Assembly (NCBI RefSeq): GCF_004804275.1
Contig: NZ_STGI01000002.1
Span: 310,001-374,000 of the forward strand
DNA length: 64,000 nt
Reading direction: 5' to 3'
Source: Herbaspirillum sp. ST 5-3
GTDB lineage: Bacteria > Pseudomonadota > Gammaproteobacteria > Burkholderiales > Burkholderiaceae_D
Part shown: piece after piece, positions 43,074 through 53,621 of the stretch
Position numbering within the stretch: position 1 is the first letter of the stretch
Layout: each line of letters opens with the position of its first letter
Notes under the pieces: model-generated
What the model was told of the DNA's origin: nothing
What the model saw: only the letters and a program-made list of their open reading frames with translations
Databases searched by the model: none
Translations under genes and position numbers: made by a program

Positions 43074-44546
43074 TTACAGCTCAGGAAGCGCTTCTTCACG
43101 CCATTGCAATCCATCGCGACTGATCAGCGCGCTGGAAGCGGCCGGCCCCCAAGTGCCCGCAGCGTAGGGAAGCGGTTCGTCGCCTTCCTGTTCCCAGTAA
43201 TTCAGGATTGGTTCCACCCATTCCCATGCAGCTTCCAGTTCGTCGCTGCGCATGAACAGGGTGAGTTGACCGCGCAGCACGTCCAGCAACAGGCGTTCGT
43301 AGGCTTCCATGCGCGGCATCTTGAAGGTTTCGCGGAAATCCAGTTCCAGTTCCACCGGGCGCAGGCGCATGCCGTCGCCCGGAGTTTTTGCCATCAGGTT
43401 GAGCTGCAGGCCTTCGTCGGGCTGCAGCCGGATGATCAGGCTGTTCGGCTGGAAGCTGCTGTTTGGCTGCGCGAAGATCGAATGCGGAATGGTCTTGAAG
43501 CGCACCACGATTTCCGCGAGCTGGTCCGCCATGCGCTTGCCGGTGCGCAGGAAGAAAGGCACGCCAGCCCAGCGCCAGGTGTCGATCTCTGCCTTGAGCG
43601 CGACGAAGGTTTCCGTGCGCGAATGCGGATTGGCTTGCGGCTCCTTGCGGTATCCGGGGACCGCTACCCCCTCCACATGACCGGAGCGGTACTGGCCGCG
43701 AATGACGTTCTGCGCGAGCGTGTGCGGCGTGAAGCGCTTGAGCGAGCGCAACACCTTCAGCTTCTCGTCGCGCACGGCATTCGGCGTGGCCGATACGGGC
43801 GGCTCCATCGCGACGATGCACAGCAGTTGCAGCAGATGGTTCTGCAGCATGTCCCGCAGCGCACCGGCGGTTTCGTAATATTCCATGCGATTGCCGACGC
43901 CGATTTCTTCCGCGATAGTGATCTGCACGTCGGAGATCCATTCGCGCCGCCACAAGGGTTCGAACAGCACATTGCCGAAACGGAGCGCCAGCAGGTTCTG
44001 CACCGTTTCCTTGCCGAGATAGTGGTCGATGCGGAAGATCTGCGACTCGGAAAAAAAGCGGCCGACTTCGGCGTTGATCTGCTTGGCGCTGCTGAGATCG
44101 CGGCCCAGCGGTTTTTCCAGTACGACGCGCGACTCGGGTGTGGCGAGTCCGCATTCGGCGAGATTCTGGCAGATTTTTGCAAACAGGCTGGGCGGCGTCG
44201 CGAGATAGAACACGCGTGTGATGGCAGTGTCCTTGCGCATCGTCTTGGTCAGCGCCGCATACGTCTTGCCGTCCGTCGCGTCCAGCGATACATAATCGAT
44301 ATGTGCGCAAAACGCGTCCCATGCCGCCTGGTTGAATGCCTCTCTGGCGATATGCGGCTTGGAGTTCTCGTCGACCGCGTTCAGGAATTCATCGCGGCTC
44401 CATTCATGCCGCCCCACGCAAATGATGCGGGCAGTGGAGGGCAGGTCGTTGACACGGTTGCGGCTGTAGAGCGCAGGCAATAGCTTGCGCATCGCGAGGT
44501 CGCCGCTGCCGCCGAACAAGACCAGATCGAAATCGTGAAGGGCCAT
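43074..44546 (-). CDS. zwf: glucose-6-phosphate 1-dehydrogenase
   Basis: This 490-residue enzyme oxidises glucose-6-phosphate to 6-phosphogluconolactone with NADP. It shows the Rossmann start LVLFGGSGDLAMRKLLPALY, the EKPLGRDLSSAKQIN segment and the active-site RIDHYLGKETVQNLLALRF. It is the entry enzyme to the Entner-Doudoroff path whose next genes edd and eda are nearby. No pgl gene for the lactonase is in the cluster. hexR follows 45 bases later. Confidence 0.97.
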   Translation of the reverse strand: MALHDFDLVLFGGSGDLAMRKLLPALYSRNRVNDLPSTARIICVGRHEWSRDEFLNAVDENSKPHIAREAFNQAAWDAFCAHIDYVSLDATDGKTYAALTKTMRKDTAITRVFYLATPPSLFAKICQNLAECGLATPESRVVLEKPLGRDLSSAKQINAEVGRFFSESQIFRIDHYLGKETVQNLLALRFGNVLFEPLWRREWISDVQITIAEEIGVGNRMEYYETAGALRDMLQNHLLQLLCIVAMEPPVSATPNAVRDEKLKVLRSLKRFTPHTLAQNVIRGQYRSGHVEGVAVPGYRKEPQANPHSRTETFVALKAEIDTWRWAGVPFFLRTGKRMADQLAEIVVRFKTIPHSIFAQPNSSFQPNSLIIRLQPDEGLQLNLMAKTPGDGMRLRPVELELDFRETFKMPRMEAYERLLLDVLRGQLTLFMRSDELEAAWEWVEPILNYWEQEGDEPLPYAAGTWGPAASSALISRDGLQWREEALPEL

Positions 44547-44663
44547 GATGTGAAGTGATTTAGGTAAACAAAATCCGGCTCGGTAATGAGCTATTCATTG
44601 TAGTCTGCTTGTTGCCATTGTCGATGCGCGGAAACCGCACCGCCTGTCCGACAATCGCGAACT

Positions 44664-46313
44664 TTATTCTGACAACGCGGTTTTGGCTCGCGCAATCAGT
44701 GCGTTCGTCGAGCTGTCATGCGCGTCCGGGCGGGGAGTGCCGGTCAATTCCGGCTCAATGTTTTTCGCCAGCACCTTGCCCAATTCCACGCCCCATTGAT
44801 CGAAACTATTGATACCCCAGATCGCACCTTGCACGAACACCTTGTGTTCGTAGAGTGCAATCAAGGCTCCCAGCGTTGCTGGCGCCAATTCGTCCATCAG
44901 AATGGTGTTGCTCGGGCGGTTTCCAGGGAAGATCTTGTGAGGCAGAAGCGCTTCGATCTCCTTGTCTGCGAGATGTTGCGCGCGCAGGTCGGCGCGTACT
45001 TCCTCGGCGTTCTTGCCGCGCATGAAGGCTTCCGATTGTGCAAAACAATTCGCGAGAAGAACCGTATGGTGACCCGACAGGTCGTGCATGGGTTTCAGCG
45101 CGGCGATGAAATCGACAGGGATGATATCCGTGCCGAGATGCAGCAGCTGAAAATAGGCATGCTGGCCATTCGTGCCGACGTCGCCCCATACAACCGGGCA
45201 GGTCTGGACTGAGAGCGTTGCGCCGTCAACCGCCACACGCTTGCCATTGCTTTCCATCTCAAGTTGTTGCAGGTAGGCGGGAAACCGGTTCAGGTCCTGA
45301 TGATAGGGAGCGATCGACAAAGATGTGGTGCCAAAGAAATTGCGATACCAGACGCCGATCATGCCCATGATCACCGGCATGTTGCGCTCGAGCGGCGCGG
45401 TGCGGAAATGCTGGTCCATTGCGTGGGCGCCGCCGAGGAATTCGCTGAAGGCGTCGAAGCCGATCGCCAGCGCAAGCGGCAGGCCGATTGCCGACCAGAT
45501 CGAATAGCGTCCGCCTACCCAGTCCCAGAACGGAAACATGTTGTCGGGATCAATGCCGAATTCGCGCACTGCTTCGACGTTGGTGGAAACCGCGACAAAG
45601 TGTTTCGGCAGATCGGCTGCAACATGGCGGCTGAGAAACCACTCGCGAGCCGACTGCGCGTTCATCATCGTCTCCCTTGTGGTAAAGGTTTTCGAGGCGA
45701 TAATGAATAGCGTGGTCGCTGGATTGACCTTCGACAACACCGCGTCAAGGTCGTGGCCGTCGACATTGGAGACGAAGTGCATGGTCAGACGCGGATGCGT
45801 GAAAGGCCGCAACGCGCGGCAAGTCATGGCCGGACCAAGGTCCGAGCCGCCGATGCCGACATTGACGATGTCCGTGATGGCGCGACTTGTCGCGCCGAGC
45901 CAGGCGCCCGACCGTACGCGCTCCGTGAACGCCTGCATATGATCGAGGACGGCATGAACCTCCGGGAGTACATCCTGTCCATCCACGACCAGTGTCGCAC
46001 TGCGCGGCATGCGCAAAGCAGTATGGAGGACCGAACGGTGCTCGGTGACGTTGATTCTCTCGCCGCTGAACATGGCGTCTCTCTTCTGCTCCAGGCCGCG
46101 TTCGCGCGCGAGTTGAAACAGCAATTGCATGGTCGTATCGTTGAGCCGGTTCTTCGAATAGTCGAGCAGCAAACCTGCTGCTTCCGTGGAGAAACGGTCA
46201 AAGCGGTCCGGCTGGCCGGAGAAAAGGGTCCGCATCTGCCAGTTCTTCGCTTCGGCGTAGTGCGAGGAAAGCGCATGGAAGGCGGCGGCATCGGTAAGGT
46301 TGATTTCGCGCAT
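44664..46313 (-). CDS. pgi: glucose-6-phosphate isomerase
   Basis: The 549-residue enzyme interconverts glucose- and fructose-6-phosphate. It contains [30 protein letters not shown] and [14 protein letters not shown], the Pgi signatures. ATG 46313 gives the standard length of 549. A TTG 12 codons upstream extends it without family support. A HexR-like box lies 53-67 bases upstream of the start. zwf begins 117 bases downstream. Confidence 0.96.
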   Translation of the reverse strand: MREINLTDAAAFHALSSHYAEAKNWQMRTLFSGQPDRFDRFSTEAAGLLLDYSKNRLNDTTMQLLFQLARERGLEQKRDAMFSGERINVTEHRSVLHTALRMPRSATLVVDGQDVLPEVHAVLDHMQAFTERVRSGAWLGATSRAITDIVNVGIGGSDLGPAMTCRALRPFTHPRLTMHFVSNVDGHDLDAVLSKVNPATTLFIIASKTFTTRETMMNAQSAREWFLSRHVAADLPKHFVAVSTNVEAVREFGIDPDNMFPFWDWVGGRYSIWSAIGLPLALAIGFDAFSEFLGGAHAMDQHFRTAPLERNMPVIMGMIGVWYRNFFGTTSLSIAPYHQDLNRFPAYLQQLEMESNGKRVAVDGATLSVQTCPVVWGDVGTNGQHAYFQLLHLGTDIIPVDFIAALKPMHDLSGHHTVLLANCFAQSEAFMRGKNAEEVRADLRAQHLADKEIEALLPHKIFPGNRPSNTILMDELAPATLGALIALYEHKVFVQGAIWGINSFDQWGVELGKVLAKNIEPELTGTPRPDAHDSSTNALIARAKTALSE

Positions 46314-46365
46314 GTCGAGCAGGGTTTCCAAAAAAGTCAATTTATTCAACTATACAACATTTTTT

Positions 46366-46380
46366 GGTAAATTCACTACA
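46366..46380 (-). promoter_or_regulatory. candidate HexR box upstream of pgi
   Basis: On the minus strand TGTAGTGAATTTACC matches 11 of 15 positions of the palindromic HexR site TGTAATTAAATTACA known from gammaproteobacteria. It lies in the 252-base divergent region between pgi and edd. Confidence 0.4.
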
Positions 46381-46528
46381 AAAGATTAAACATGTTTTGT
46401 GGCTTGTTTGAGGTGGCTCAGTAAGAGTATTTGCGCTTCTGCTCTATTTTCGGGGCTTCGGCTCGCCATAAGCTTTTGATGGCGGGGGGAATACTCGCAA
46501 AGACTGGGTCGTTCCATTTCTGCAAAAC

Positions 46529-46543
46529 TGTAGTAAAATTTCA
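46529..46543 (+). promoter_or_regulatory. candidate HexR box upstream of edd
   Basis: TGTAGTAAAATTTCA matches 12 of 15 positions of the HexR consensus TGTAATTAAATTACA and ends 22 bases before the edd ATG, a typical repressor position. Confidence 0.5.
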
Positions 46544-46565
46544 AAAAAATTGCGAAAGGCTGATC

Positions 46566-48482
46566 ATGTCCCTTCATCCCGTCCTGAACACCGTCACCGC
46601 GCGCATCGCGCAGCGCAGCCGGCCCTATCGCTCCGCGTATCTCGCGCGTATCGAGGCTGCTCGGCTGAAGGGCGTGCAGCGCAGCGCCTTGTCCTGCACA
46701 AACCTGGCACATGCTTTTGCCGCCTTTCCTGCCCACGACAAGCTGAAACTCAAGCAGCAGCATGCACCATCCATCGCAATCGTATCGGCATACAACGACA
46801 TGTTGTCGGCACATCAGCCGTTCGAGCGTTTTCCGGATGTGATCAGGGAAGCGGCGCGTTCGGTCGGCGCTGTGGCCCAGTTTGCCGGTGGCACGCCTGC
46901 CATGTGCGACGGCGTCACACAGGGGCAGCCAGGCATGGAGTTGTCCCTGTTCTCACGCGATGCGATCGCAATGGCGACGGCGATTGCCTTGTCGCACAAT
47001 ACCTTCGACGCTGCGCTTTTTCTCGGCATATGCGACAAGATCGTGCCGGGGTTGCTGATCGGCGCGCTGCACTTCGGCCATTTGCCGGCAGTGTTTGTTC
47101 CGGGCGGCCCGATGACGACCGGTCTGGCGAATTCGGAAAAGTCCAAAATCCGCCAGTTATACGCGCAAGGCAAGATCGGACGTGACGAGCTGCTGGAATC
47201 GGAAGCGCAGTCCTATCACGGCCCCGGCACCTGCACGTTTTACGGCACCGCCAACAGCAATCAGATGCTGATGGAAGTGATGGGTCTGCATCTGCCGGGC
47301 GCCGCTTTCATTACGCCGAATACGCCCCTGCGCGATGCACTGACTGCGGCGGCCACGCGTCGGGCAGCGGAAATCAGTGACCAAGGCAAGACCTATATTC
47401 CCGTGGGCCGCGTGGTGGATGAGAAGTCCATCGTCAATGCCATCGTGGCGCTGCTCGCCACCGGCGGCTCAACCAACCATACACTGCACCTGATCGCGAT
47501 CGCCAAGGCGGCGGGCATCGTAATCGACTGGAACGATTTCGACGAATTGTCCGGTGTCGTGCCGCTGCTGGCGCGCATCTATCCAAATGGCGATGCCGAT
47601 GTAAACCATTTTCACGCGGCGGGCAGCACCGGTTTCGTGATTCGTGAATTGCTCGATGCCGGCTTGCTGCATGAGGATGTGACGACAGTCCTGGGCAAGG
47701 GATTGCGCGCCCATTGCGTCGAGCCTTTCCTGCAAGGCGAGTCAGTCGTCTGGCAGCCTGCGCCGCCGGCAAGCGGCGATCTGGCGGTGCTGCGGCCAGC
47801 GGCGGAACCGTTTTCGGCAGATGGCGGACTGCGTCTTCTCTCGGGCAATCTCGGACGCGCGGTCATCAAGGTGTCCGCGGTCAAGCCGCAGCATCGCGTG
47901 GTCGAGGCGCCGGCGCTGGTGTTCAATTCGCAGGAAGAATTCATGCTCGCCTACAAGGCAGGCAAGCTGGACCGGGATTTCGTCGCCATCGTGCGCTACC
48001 AGGGACCACGCGCGAACGGCATGCCGGAGCTGCACGCCTTGACGCCGGCGCTGGGCAGTTTGCAGGATGCCGGCAGACATGTTGCGCTGGTCACTGACGG
48101 GCGCATGTCGGGCGCCTCAGGCAAAGTGCCGGCGGCCATCCACGTCTCACCGGAAGTGCTGAGCGGTGGACCGCTCGGTCGCGTTCGCGACGGCGATCTG
48201 ATCCGCCTTGATGCCGATGCCGGCGTGCTGCAAGCCTTGGTGGCCGACGCTGAATGGAATGCGCGCAGCAGCGAGGAGGCCGATTTGTCCGCCAACCATG
48301 TTGGCATGGGGCGCGAACTGTTTGCGATGTTCCGCGCATCTGTCAGCGCTGCCGAGGAGGGGGCTGCTACCTTCGGCTTACCGCCCCCGCTGCACATGCC
48401 AGAAGAGCAGGACAACCCGCTTGCGGTGCCCGAAGACCAATCCTTCTCCGATGAAGATTCCCTGATTAATGCGAATAAATAA
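46566..48482 (+). CDS. edd: phosphogluconate dehydratase
   Basis: The 638-residue iron-sulfur dehydratase converts 6-phosphogluconate to 2-keto-3-deoxy-6-phosphogluconate. It shows [37 protein letters not shown] and [23 protein letters not shown] chose ATG 46566 ([14 protein letters not shown]), which is the standard family start. The longer in-frame reading begins in the control region. The protein is about 30 residues longer than usual, with a C-terminal acidic tail after about 605 ([20 protein letters not shown]). eda follows three bases later. Confidence 0.96.
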   Translation: MSLHPVLNTVTARIAQRSRPYRSAYLARIEAARLKGVQRSALSCTNLAHAFAAFPAHDKLKLKQQHAPSIAIVSAYNDMLSAHQPFERFPDVIREAARSVGAVAQFAGGTPAMCDGVTQGQPGMELSLFSRDAIAMATAIALSHNTFDAALFLGICDKIVPGLLIGALHFGHLPAVFVPGGPMTTGLANSEKSKIRQLYAQGKIGRDELLESEAQSYHGPGTCTFYGTANSNQMLMEVMGLHLPGAAFITPNTPLRDALTAAATRRAAEISDQGKTYIPVGRVVDEKSIVNAIVALLATGGSTNHTLHLIAIAKAAGIVIDWNDFDELSGVVPLLARIYPNGDADVNHFHAAGSTGFVIRELLDAGLLHEDVTTVLGKGLRAHCVEPFLQGESVVWQPAPPASGDLAVLRPAAEPFSADGGLRLLSGNLGRAVIKVSAVKPQHRVVEAPALVFNSQEEFMLAYKAGKLDRDFVAIVRYQGPRANGMPELHALTPALGSLQDAGRHVALVTDGRMSGASGKVPAAIHVSPEVLSGGPLGRVRDGDLIRLDADAGVLQALVADAEWNARSSEEADLSANHVGMGRELFAMFRASVSAAEEGAATFGLPPPLHMPEEQDNPLAVPEDQSFSDEDSLINANK

Positions 48483-48485
48483 ATC

Positions 48486-49109
48486 ATGACACTGCTCGAC
48501 ATAATGCGTGCCTCGCCGGTCATTCCGGTCATTGCCATCGATAACATCGACCACGCCGTCCCCTTGGCGCGCGCGCTGGTTGCCGGCGGAATCCGCGTAC
48601 TGGAAGTGACGCTTCGCACGGTGCACGGATTACCGGCCATCCGCGCGATGGCGGAGCAGGTGCCCGATGCGATTGTCGGCGTCGGTACCCTGACGCAGCC
48701 GGATGAATTCGCGGCTGCGAGGGACGCTGGCGCGGTGTTCGGCGTATCGCCGGGGCTGACACCCAGCCTGATCAGCGCGGCGAAAGCAAGCGGGCTGCCG
48801 CTGCTGCCCGGCGTGATGTCTCCCTCCGAGGTAATGGCAGCGCGCGAAGCCGGCTTCCGTCAATTGAAACTGTTTCCCGCCGTGCCCGCCGGGGGCATCG
48901 GCATGCTCAACGCGATCGCCGGTCCGCTGCCGGATGTGACCTTCTGTCCTACGGGCGGCATCTCGCAGGAGACGGCTTCTCAATTCCTTGCATGCAAGAA
49001 CGTCGCGTGCGTCGGTGGATCATGGCTGACGCCAAAGGACGCAATGCAGGCGGGGGATTGGGCGCGGATCACGGAGTTGGCGCGGGCAGCGAGCCGTCTG
49101 CGCACCTGA
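48486..49109 (+). CDS. eda: 2-keto-3-deoxy-6-phosphogluconate aldolase
   Basis: This 207-residue class I aldolase splits KDPG to pyruvate and glyceraldehyde-3-phosphate. The catalytic Glu40 (VLEVTLRT) and Schiff-base Lys128 (FRQLKLFPA) are present. It is three bases after edd, so the two Entner-Doudoroff enzymes are co-expressed. The downstream gene converges from the other strand. Confidence 0.97.
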   Translation: MTLLDIMRASPVIPVIAIDNIDHAVPLARALVAGGIRVLEVTLRTVHGLPAIRAMAEQVPDAIVGVGTLTQPDEFAAARDAGAVFGVSPGLTPSLISAAKASGLPLLPGVMSPSEVMAAREAGFRQLKLFPAVPAGGIGMLNAIAGPLPDVTFCPTGGISQETASQFLACKNVACVGGSWLTPKDAMQAGDWARITELARAASRLRT

Positions 49110-49128
49110 ACCCGTGGCAACGCTGGCG

Positions 49129-50091
49129 TCAGACGCGAACGGTTGATGTATCGGCGTGTACGACCACGCAATTGCGCCCTGAACGCTTGGCCTGATAGAG
49201 CGCGCGGTCGGCTCCGCGGACGAGGCTGCTGGTCTTGGCGAGATGTTCCGGCGTCAGGGTGCTGACGCCGAGGCTGACTGTCACGTATTCCGCAACGCCG
49301 GAAAAGGCGTGCGCCAGCGTGAGTGATTCCACTTCCGCGCGCATCGCTTCCGCCACCTGCAAGGCGCCGTCTTCATTGGTATTGGGAAGAATTACTGCAA
49401 ACTCTTCACCGCCATAGCGGGCAACCAGATCGTTGGAGCGGTTGAGGACGCGGCCCAGCGACGCTGCGATCTGTACCAGGCATTCATCACCGCGCTGATG
49501 TCCGTAATTGTCGTTGTAGTTCTTGAAGTAATCGACGTCGATCATGATCAGCGAAAGCGGTGAGGCATTGCGTTTCGCGTTCCTGAATTCATGATCCAAG
49601 TGCAGGTCGAAGCGGCGTCGATTGGCAATGCCCGTCAATCCGTCGACCAGGGACTGCGACTGCAATTCGACGGCTTGCTCACGCAACTTCCTTTCGCGCG
49701 AAACCGCCATGCTGACATCTGTGATCTGCACCAGGCAATGGCGCGGCAGGGTTTCGACGTGCAGCGGCATGACATGCACAGCCTGCTGCATGCGTGCGCC
49801 GGCGGCGGCATCGGCCGGCGTGGAATAAAGCGGGAAGGGGGCCTTGTTCAGTGTTTGCGACAGCAGAGACGCAAAATTGTTGCGCAAGGCCTCGGTGATG
49901 GCCACATGCGTGCGGCCATCCGTCATGTCGGGGAACACTTCCGTAAAGGCTTTCCCGATAACGCTGTCGGCCGGCAGGCGCGAATGCTGTTCGACCCAAT
50001 TGTTCCACAGGACGATGCGCTGCTCGGCATCGAAAACGATGATGCCGGTGCGGACCGCCTTGAGAACTCCTTGTATCAAGCCGAGCTGCAT
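49129..50091 (-). CDS. PAS-GGDEF diguanylate cyclase
   Basis: The 320-residue protein has an N-terminal PAS domain (about 1-115, GIIVFDAEQRIVLWNNWVEQHS), a short coiled-coil linker and a GGDEF domain (about 150-312) with GGEEF at 227-231 and an intact RxxD inhibitory site (RSND, 218-221), so it should make cyclic di-GMP under product control. No membrane helix is seen. The start is ATG 50091 after GGGAAAACC. It follows the CheC-like gene by 13 bases, forming a three-gene signalling unit. Confidence 0.9.
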   Translation of the reverse strand: MQLGLIQGVLKAVRTGIIVFDAEQRIVLWNNWVEQHSRLPADSVIGKAFTEVFPDMTDGRTHVAITEALRNNFASLLSQTLNKAPFPLYSTPADAAAGARMQQAVHVMPLHVETLPRHCLVQITDVSMAVSRERKLREQAVELQSQSLVDGLTGIANRRRFDLHLDHEFRNAKRNASPLSLIMIDVDYFKNYNDNYGHQRGDECLVQIAASLGRVLNRSNDLVARYGGEEFAVILPNTNEDGALQVAEAMRAEVESLTLAHAFSGVAEYVTVSLGVSTLTPEHLAKTSSLVRGADRALYQAKRSGRNCVVVHADTSTVRV

Positions 50092-50104
50092 GGTTTTCCC
50101 GGCC

Positions 50105-50719
50105 TCAGCCGGACAGTTTTGCGAGATAAGCGTTGATGTACAGCTGCAGGTCATGCAGCGCAGGCATGTCGAGCAGGAAAGCGACGTATCCGTGGATCTG
50201 GTGCTTTTCGATATTGAAATCGATTTTCAGCGTGAGCACGATGCCGTCCCATTCCTTGCCCGACACGCTGAGAATATCCTCGCTGGTGCCGACATGGTAC
50301 ATTGGTAGCGATCCGTGCAGCTCCTTGCCGGACGCATTGGCCAGCGTCCCCATGCAGGAATTGAGGATGATGTTGCCGATTTCACTCATCGCTTCCTGTT
50401 CCATCTCGCTGAGTTCTTCGAGCGAAAGGCTTTGCCCGACCATCAGGCGCACGATTTCCAGGCTCTTTTCCTCAGGAAACATCAGGAAGGCTTCGGTCTT
50501 GAATGCGCCTTCGAAATGCTGCGTGATGGCGCAGATACGGCGGCCTTCATCGCTACCCAGGGTTTTCGCAACCTCGGAGCGGCTCTGGAAGGCAATCATC
50601 GGCACTGACATCTTCACTTCTTCATTCACGATGCGGCTCATCGCCGCGGCCGCCTGGCCGACTCCAAGGTTGAAAATTTCAACCAGGGCATCGTGTTGAA
50701 GGTCAGTGAGGCGGAACAT
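50105..50719 (-). CDS. CheC-like phosphatase
   Basis: This 204-residue protein has two copies of the CheC/CheX phosphatase pattern ExxN-x22-P: Glu14, Asn17, Pro40 and Glu113, Asn116, Pro139. Both active sites look intact. CheC proteins dephosphorylate CheY-like regulators, and the gene just upstream encodes one. Its ATG overlaps the response-regulator stop (TAATG), so translation is coupled. A much longer in-frame reading to the left runs through the regulator gene and is rejected. Confidence 0.88.
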   Translation of the reverse strand: MFRLTDLQHDALVEIFNLGVGQAAAAMSRIVNEEVKMSVPMIAFQSRSEVAKTLGSDEGRRICAITQHFEGAFKTEAFLMFPEEKSLEIVRLMVGQSLSLEELSEMEQEAMSEIGNIILNSCMGTLANASGKELHGSLPMYHVGTSEDILSVSGKEWDGIVLTLKIDFNIEKHQIHGYVAFLLDMPALHDLQLYINAYLAKLSG

Positions 50720-51081
50720 TACCGGTTTTCCAGAACAGCGATAACCTGGTCGATACGGGCTTCGGTAATCGGTTTTTCGGCAAAACCGATGCCGAGCGCG
50801 TGCGCCTTGTCGCGAGTTGCGTCCTGCACATTGGCGGTCAGCAGGGTGATGCGGGCGGAGGGGCACTTGGCCTGGATTTTATCGACTGCGGCCAAACCGC
50901 CCATGCCAGGCATGTTGAGGTCCAGCAGGATCAAATCGGGCGTGACTGTTTCCAGCTTTTCAATTGCCTCCTCGCCGCTGGTTGCTTCCGCAATGTTCCA
51001 GTCGGGGTGTCTCTGGAGGATGTACTGCCTGGACAGCAGGCGGGAAACTTTGCTGTCGTCGACCACAAGTACGGTTGTCAT
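50719..51081 (-). CDS. CheY-like single-domain response regulator
   Basis: The 120-residue receiver domain has the acidic pair Asp8-Asp9 (VVDDSK), phospho-acceptor Asp54 (LLDLNMPGMGG), Thr81 (LLTANV) and Lys102 (EKPI), all the receiver residues. With no output domain it must act through protein contact. It leads the operon with a CheC-like phosphatase and a diguanylate cyclase, so phosphorylation may gate cyclic di-GMP output. No cognate kinase is nearby. Confidence 0.93.
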   Translation of the reverse strand: MTTVLVVDDSKVSRLLSRQYILQRHPDWNIAEATSGEEAIEKLETVTPDLILLDLNMPGMGGLAAVDKIQAKCPSARITLLTANVQDATRDKAHALGIGFAEKPITEARIDQVIAVLENR

Positions 51082-51236
51082 CTTTATATCGCTTTTGTAT
51101 CAGTTTGTGACGCAAACATTCTTTGGAGTAAGTCTACCACTCGATTGAGCGGCAACGATGCCTCAGCCAGAGAAAAAGTCTTCCTGTTCACGGGTCTCGA
51201 TTAAAATAACGGCATTCTTTTTCATTGCAATGCACC

Positions 51237-51908
51237 ATGACCCAAGACGAATTGAAACAAGCTGTTGCCCGCGCCGCGATCGAGTACGTACCTGACGGAG
51301 AGATCATCGGCGTCGGCACTGGTTCCACCGCCAATTTCTTCATTGATGAACTCGGCAAGATCAAAGGCCGCGTCAAAGGAGCGGTAGCGTCGTCCGAAGC
51401 GACGGCCGCACGCCTGAAATCGCATGGCATCCCGGTGCTTGACCTGAACGAGGTGGACTCGATGTCCGTCTACATCGACGGTGCAGATGAAATTACCCCG
51501 CAGGGCGCCATGATCAAGGGCGGCGGCGCAGCATTGACGCGCGAAAAGATCGTGGCATCGGTGGCCGGGAAGTTTGTCTGTATTGCCGATGGCTCCAAGC
51601 TGGTGGACGTGCTTGGCGCCTTCCCGCTGCCGATTGAAGTCATTCCCATGGCGCAAGCCGCCGTGGCGCGCAAGCTGAAATCCTTCGGCGGCGAACCGCG
51701 CCTGCGTATGAAGGACGGCAAGCCGGTGATGACCGACAATGCCTGCATGATCATCGACCTGGTTGGGCTGAAGATAGCGAATCCGGCTGAACTGGAAGCG
51801 CAGATCAACAACATTCCCGGTGTGGTCACGGTCGGGCTGTTTGCACAACGCGGCGCGGATGTCGGCCTGCTGGGAACGGTGGAAGGTGTGAAGAAGCTCA
51901 ACTTCTGA
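51237..51908 (+). CDS. rpiA: ribose-5-phosphate isomerase A
   Basis: The 223-residue enzyme interconverts ribose- and ribulose-5-phosphate. It has [37 protein letters not shown] and the C-terminal [15 protein letters not shown], all RpiA signatures. ATG 51237 is preferred to TTG 51225. A strong terminator follows 17 bases after the stop. Confidence 0.97.
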   Translation: MTQDELKQAVARAAIEYVPDGEIIGVGTGSTANFFIDELGKIKGRVKGAVASSEATAARLKSHGIPVLDLNEVDSMSVYIDGADEITPQGAMIKGGGAALTREKIVASVAGKFVCIADGSKLVDVLGAFPLPIEVIPMAQAAVARKLKSFGGEPRLRMKDGKPVMTDNACMIIDLVGLKIANPAELEAQINNIPGVVTVGLFAQRGADVGLLGTVEGVKKLNF

Positions 51909-51925
51909 AGCATTCGCCGCAAAGC

Positions 51926-51961
51926 AAAAAGCCCGCTCGACGATGTCTGCGGGCTTTTTTT
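51926..51961. terminator. bidirectional intrinsic terminator
   Basis: AAAAAGCCCGC and GCGGGCTTTTT form an 11-pair stem, with a T-run after it and an A-run before it, between the convergent rpiA and yggX genes. Confidence 0.93.
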
Positions 51962-51975
51962 CTGGCGACAGAGAA

Positions 51976-52248
51976 TTATTCGCTCGGCGGCACGTAACCG
52001 GCTGCCTGATCGGCGCCGGCGCCGAAAAAGTGGTTTTCCATCTGCTGCGCCAGGTATTTTCGTGCGCGCGCGTCGGCCAGGTTCAGACGGTTCTCGTTGA
52101 CCAGCATCGTCTGGTGCTTGAGCCAGCCGGCCCAGGCTTCCTTCGATACGCTTTCGTAAATCCGCTTGCCGAGTTCACCCGGATACGGCGGAAAATCGAG
52201 TCCTTCGGCTTCCTTGTTCAGCTTGATGCAGTGGACCATGCGGGCCAT
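51976..52248 (-). CDS. yggX: YggX-family Fe(II)-trafficking/oxidative damage protection protein
   Basis: This 90-residue protein begins [32 protein letters not shown] and continues [22 protein letters not shown], the YggX pattern with the conserved Cys7. YggX protects iron-sulfur clusters against superoxide damage. AGGAG lies before ATG 52248. A start eight codons upstream is less likely. It is downstream of argA on the same strand, 55 bases apart. Confidence 0.96.
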   Translation of the reverse strand: MARMVHCIKLNKEAEGLDFPPYPGELGKRIYESVSKEAWAGWLKHQTMLVNENRLNLADARARKYLAQQMENHFFGAGADQAAGYVPPSE

Positions 52249-52303
52249 GTTTTTCACTCCTCGTTCATTCAAATGGGCTGCCTTGTTGGAAAATGCAGCG
52301 GTG

Positions 52304-53614
52304 TTAAAGTTGCTTGATCAGTACCAGTGATTTGCGTTGCCAGTTATACATGTGTTGCCGGTCCTTCGGCAAATCGTCGACCGTCGCATGCACGAATCCG
52401 CGCTTGAGGAACCAGTGCGAAGTGCGTGTCGTCAGCACGAACATCCGGGTAAATCCGGCCGCTCGTGCGCGGTTTTCCATGTGTTTCAGGATGCGCTCGC
52501 CGTCGCCCTGGCTTTGCACTTCCGGATTGACCGTCAGGCATGCCATTTCGGCCATTTTTTCCGCCGGGAAGGGATACAGCGCGGCGCAACCGAAAATCAC
52601 GCCGTCGTGTTCAATCACCGAGAAATAGTCGATTTCACGTTCGATCAGCTCGCGGCCGCGCTTGACCAGGGTGCCGTCGGCTTCCAGCGGTTCAATCAAT
52701 TTGAGGATGCCGCCGACGTCTTCAATGGTCGCCTCGCGCAGGGTTTCGAGGTTTTCGGTGCTGACCATGGTGCCGACGCCATCGTGCGTAAAGATTTCCA
52801 GCAGCGCTGAACCGTCCATTTCGAAGGGGACGATATGCACCCGCGGCACGCCGGCGCGCGACGCTTTCGCGCAATGCTGCAGGTAGAAGGCAGTATCCGC
52901 CGGCAATTTTCCGCTTTTCAGCAAGGCGTCCGCCTGGGCGGCGGTCAATTCGCGCACGTCGCGGCCTTCCTGGTCGGTCATCAGCGGTGTTTCGGTGATG
53001 AAAATCAGCTTGTCGGCGCGCAGGGCGGACGCAGCGGACACGGCCACGTCCTCCATGGTCAGGTTGAAGGCCTCGCCGGTGGGCGAGAAACCGAGCGGCG
53101 ACAGCAGCACCAATCCGCCGGCACTTAATATCGGATGGATGGTCTCATAAGCGATCTTGCGCGCCACGCCGGTGAATTCCAGGTCAACCCCGTCGATGAC
53201 GCCGATTGGCCGCGCGGTGACGAAATTGCCCGAAATGATACGAATCGCAGCATGCGCCATGGGGGTATTCGGCAAACCCTGGCTGAATGCCGCTTCGATA
53301 TCGAGCCGCAATTCGCCGGCTGCTTCCTTTACGCACTCCATCGCCGCTGCATCCGTGATGCGCAGGCCGTTGTGGTAGCGCGCGGTAAGCTTGCGCAGCG
53401 CGAGCTGTTCCTCGACCTGGGGACGCGAGCCGTGCACGATGACGACCTTGATGCCGAGCGCATGCAATAAGGACAAATCCTGCGCCAGCACGGGGAGCGC
53501 GCCGGACACCACCAATTCCCCGGGAAAGGCGACCACGAAGGTTTTCCCGCGAAATGCGTGAATGTACGGCGCGACCGAGCGCAGCCATTGAACGAATTGA
53601 ATTGGGTTTTCCAT
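52304..53614 (-). CDS. argA: amino-acid N-acetyltransferase (N-acetylglutamate synthase)
   Basis: The 436-residue protein has an N-terminal amino-acid-kinase-like domain (about 20-290, [12 protein letters not shown] and [11 protein letters not shown]) that carries arginine feedback inhibition, and a C-terminal GNAT domain (about 295-436) with [21 protein letters not shown]. It performs the first step of arginine synthesis. The start [26 protein letters not shown] matches the family. TATAAT lies only seven bases before the ATG and no ribosome site is seen. Confidence 0.96.
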   Translation of the reverse strand: MENPIQFVQWLRSVAPYIHAFRGKTFVVAFPGELVVSGALPVLAQDLSLLHALGIKVVIVHGSRPQVEEQLALRKLTARYHNGLRITDAAAMECVKEAAGELRLDIEAAFSQGLPNTPMAHAAIRIISGNFVTARPIGVIDGVDLEFTGVARKIAYETIHPILSAGGLVLLSPLGFSPTGEAFNLTMEDVAVSAASALRADKLIFITETPLMTDQEGRDVRELTAAQADALLKSGKLPADTAFYLQHCAKASRAGVPRVHIVPFEMDGSALLEIFTHDGVGTMVSTENLETLREATIEDVGGILKLIEPLEADGTLVKRGRELIEREIDYFSVIEHDGVIFGCAALYPFPAEKMAEMACLTVNPEVQSQGDGERILKHMENRARAAGFTRMFVLTTRTSHWFLKRGFVHATVDDLPKDRQHMYNWQRKSLVLIKQL

Positions 53615-53621
53615 GAACCGC

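Noticed and set aside
43096-44322. 408-residue open frame within zwf in another frame
   Set aside because: It shares the same strand and region as zwf but is Ala/Arg-rich without domain similarity.
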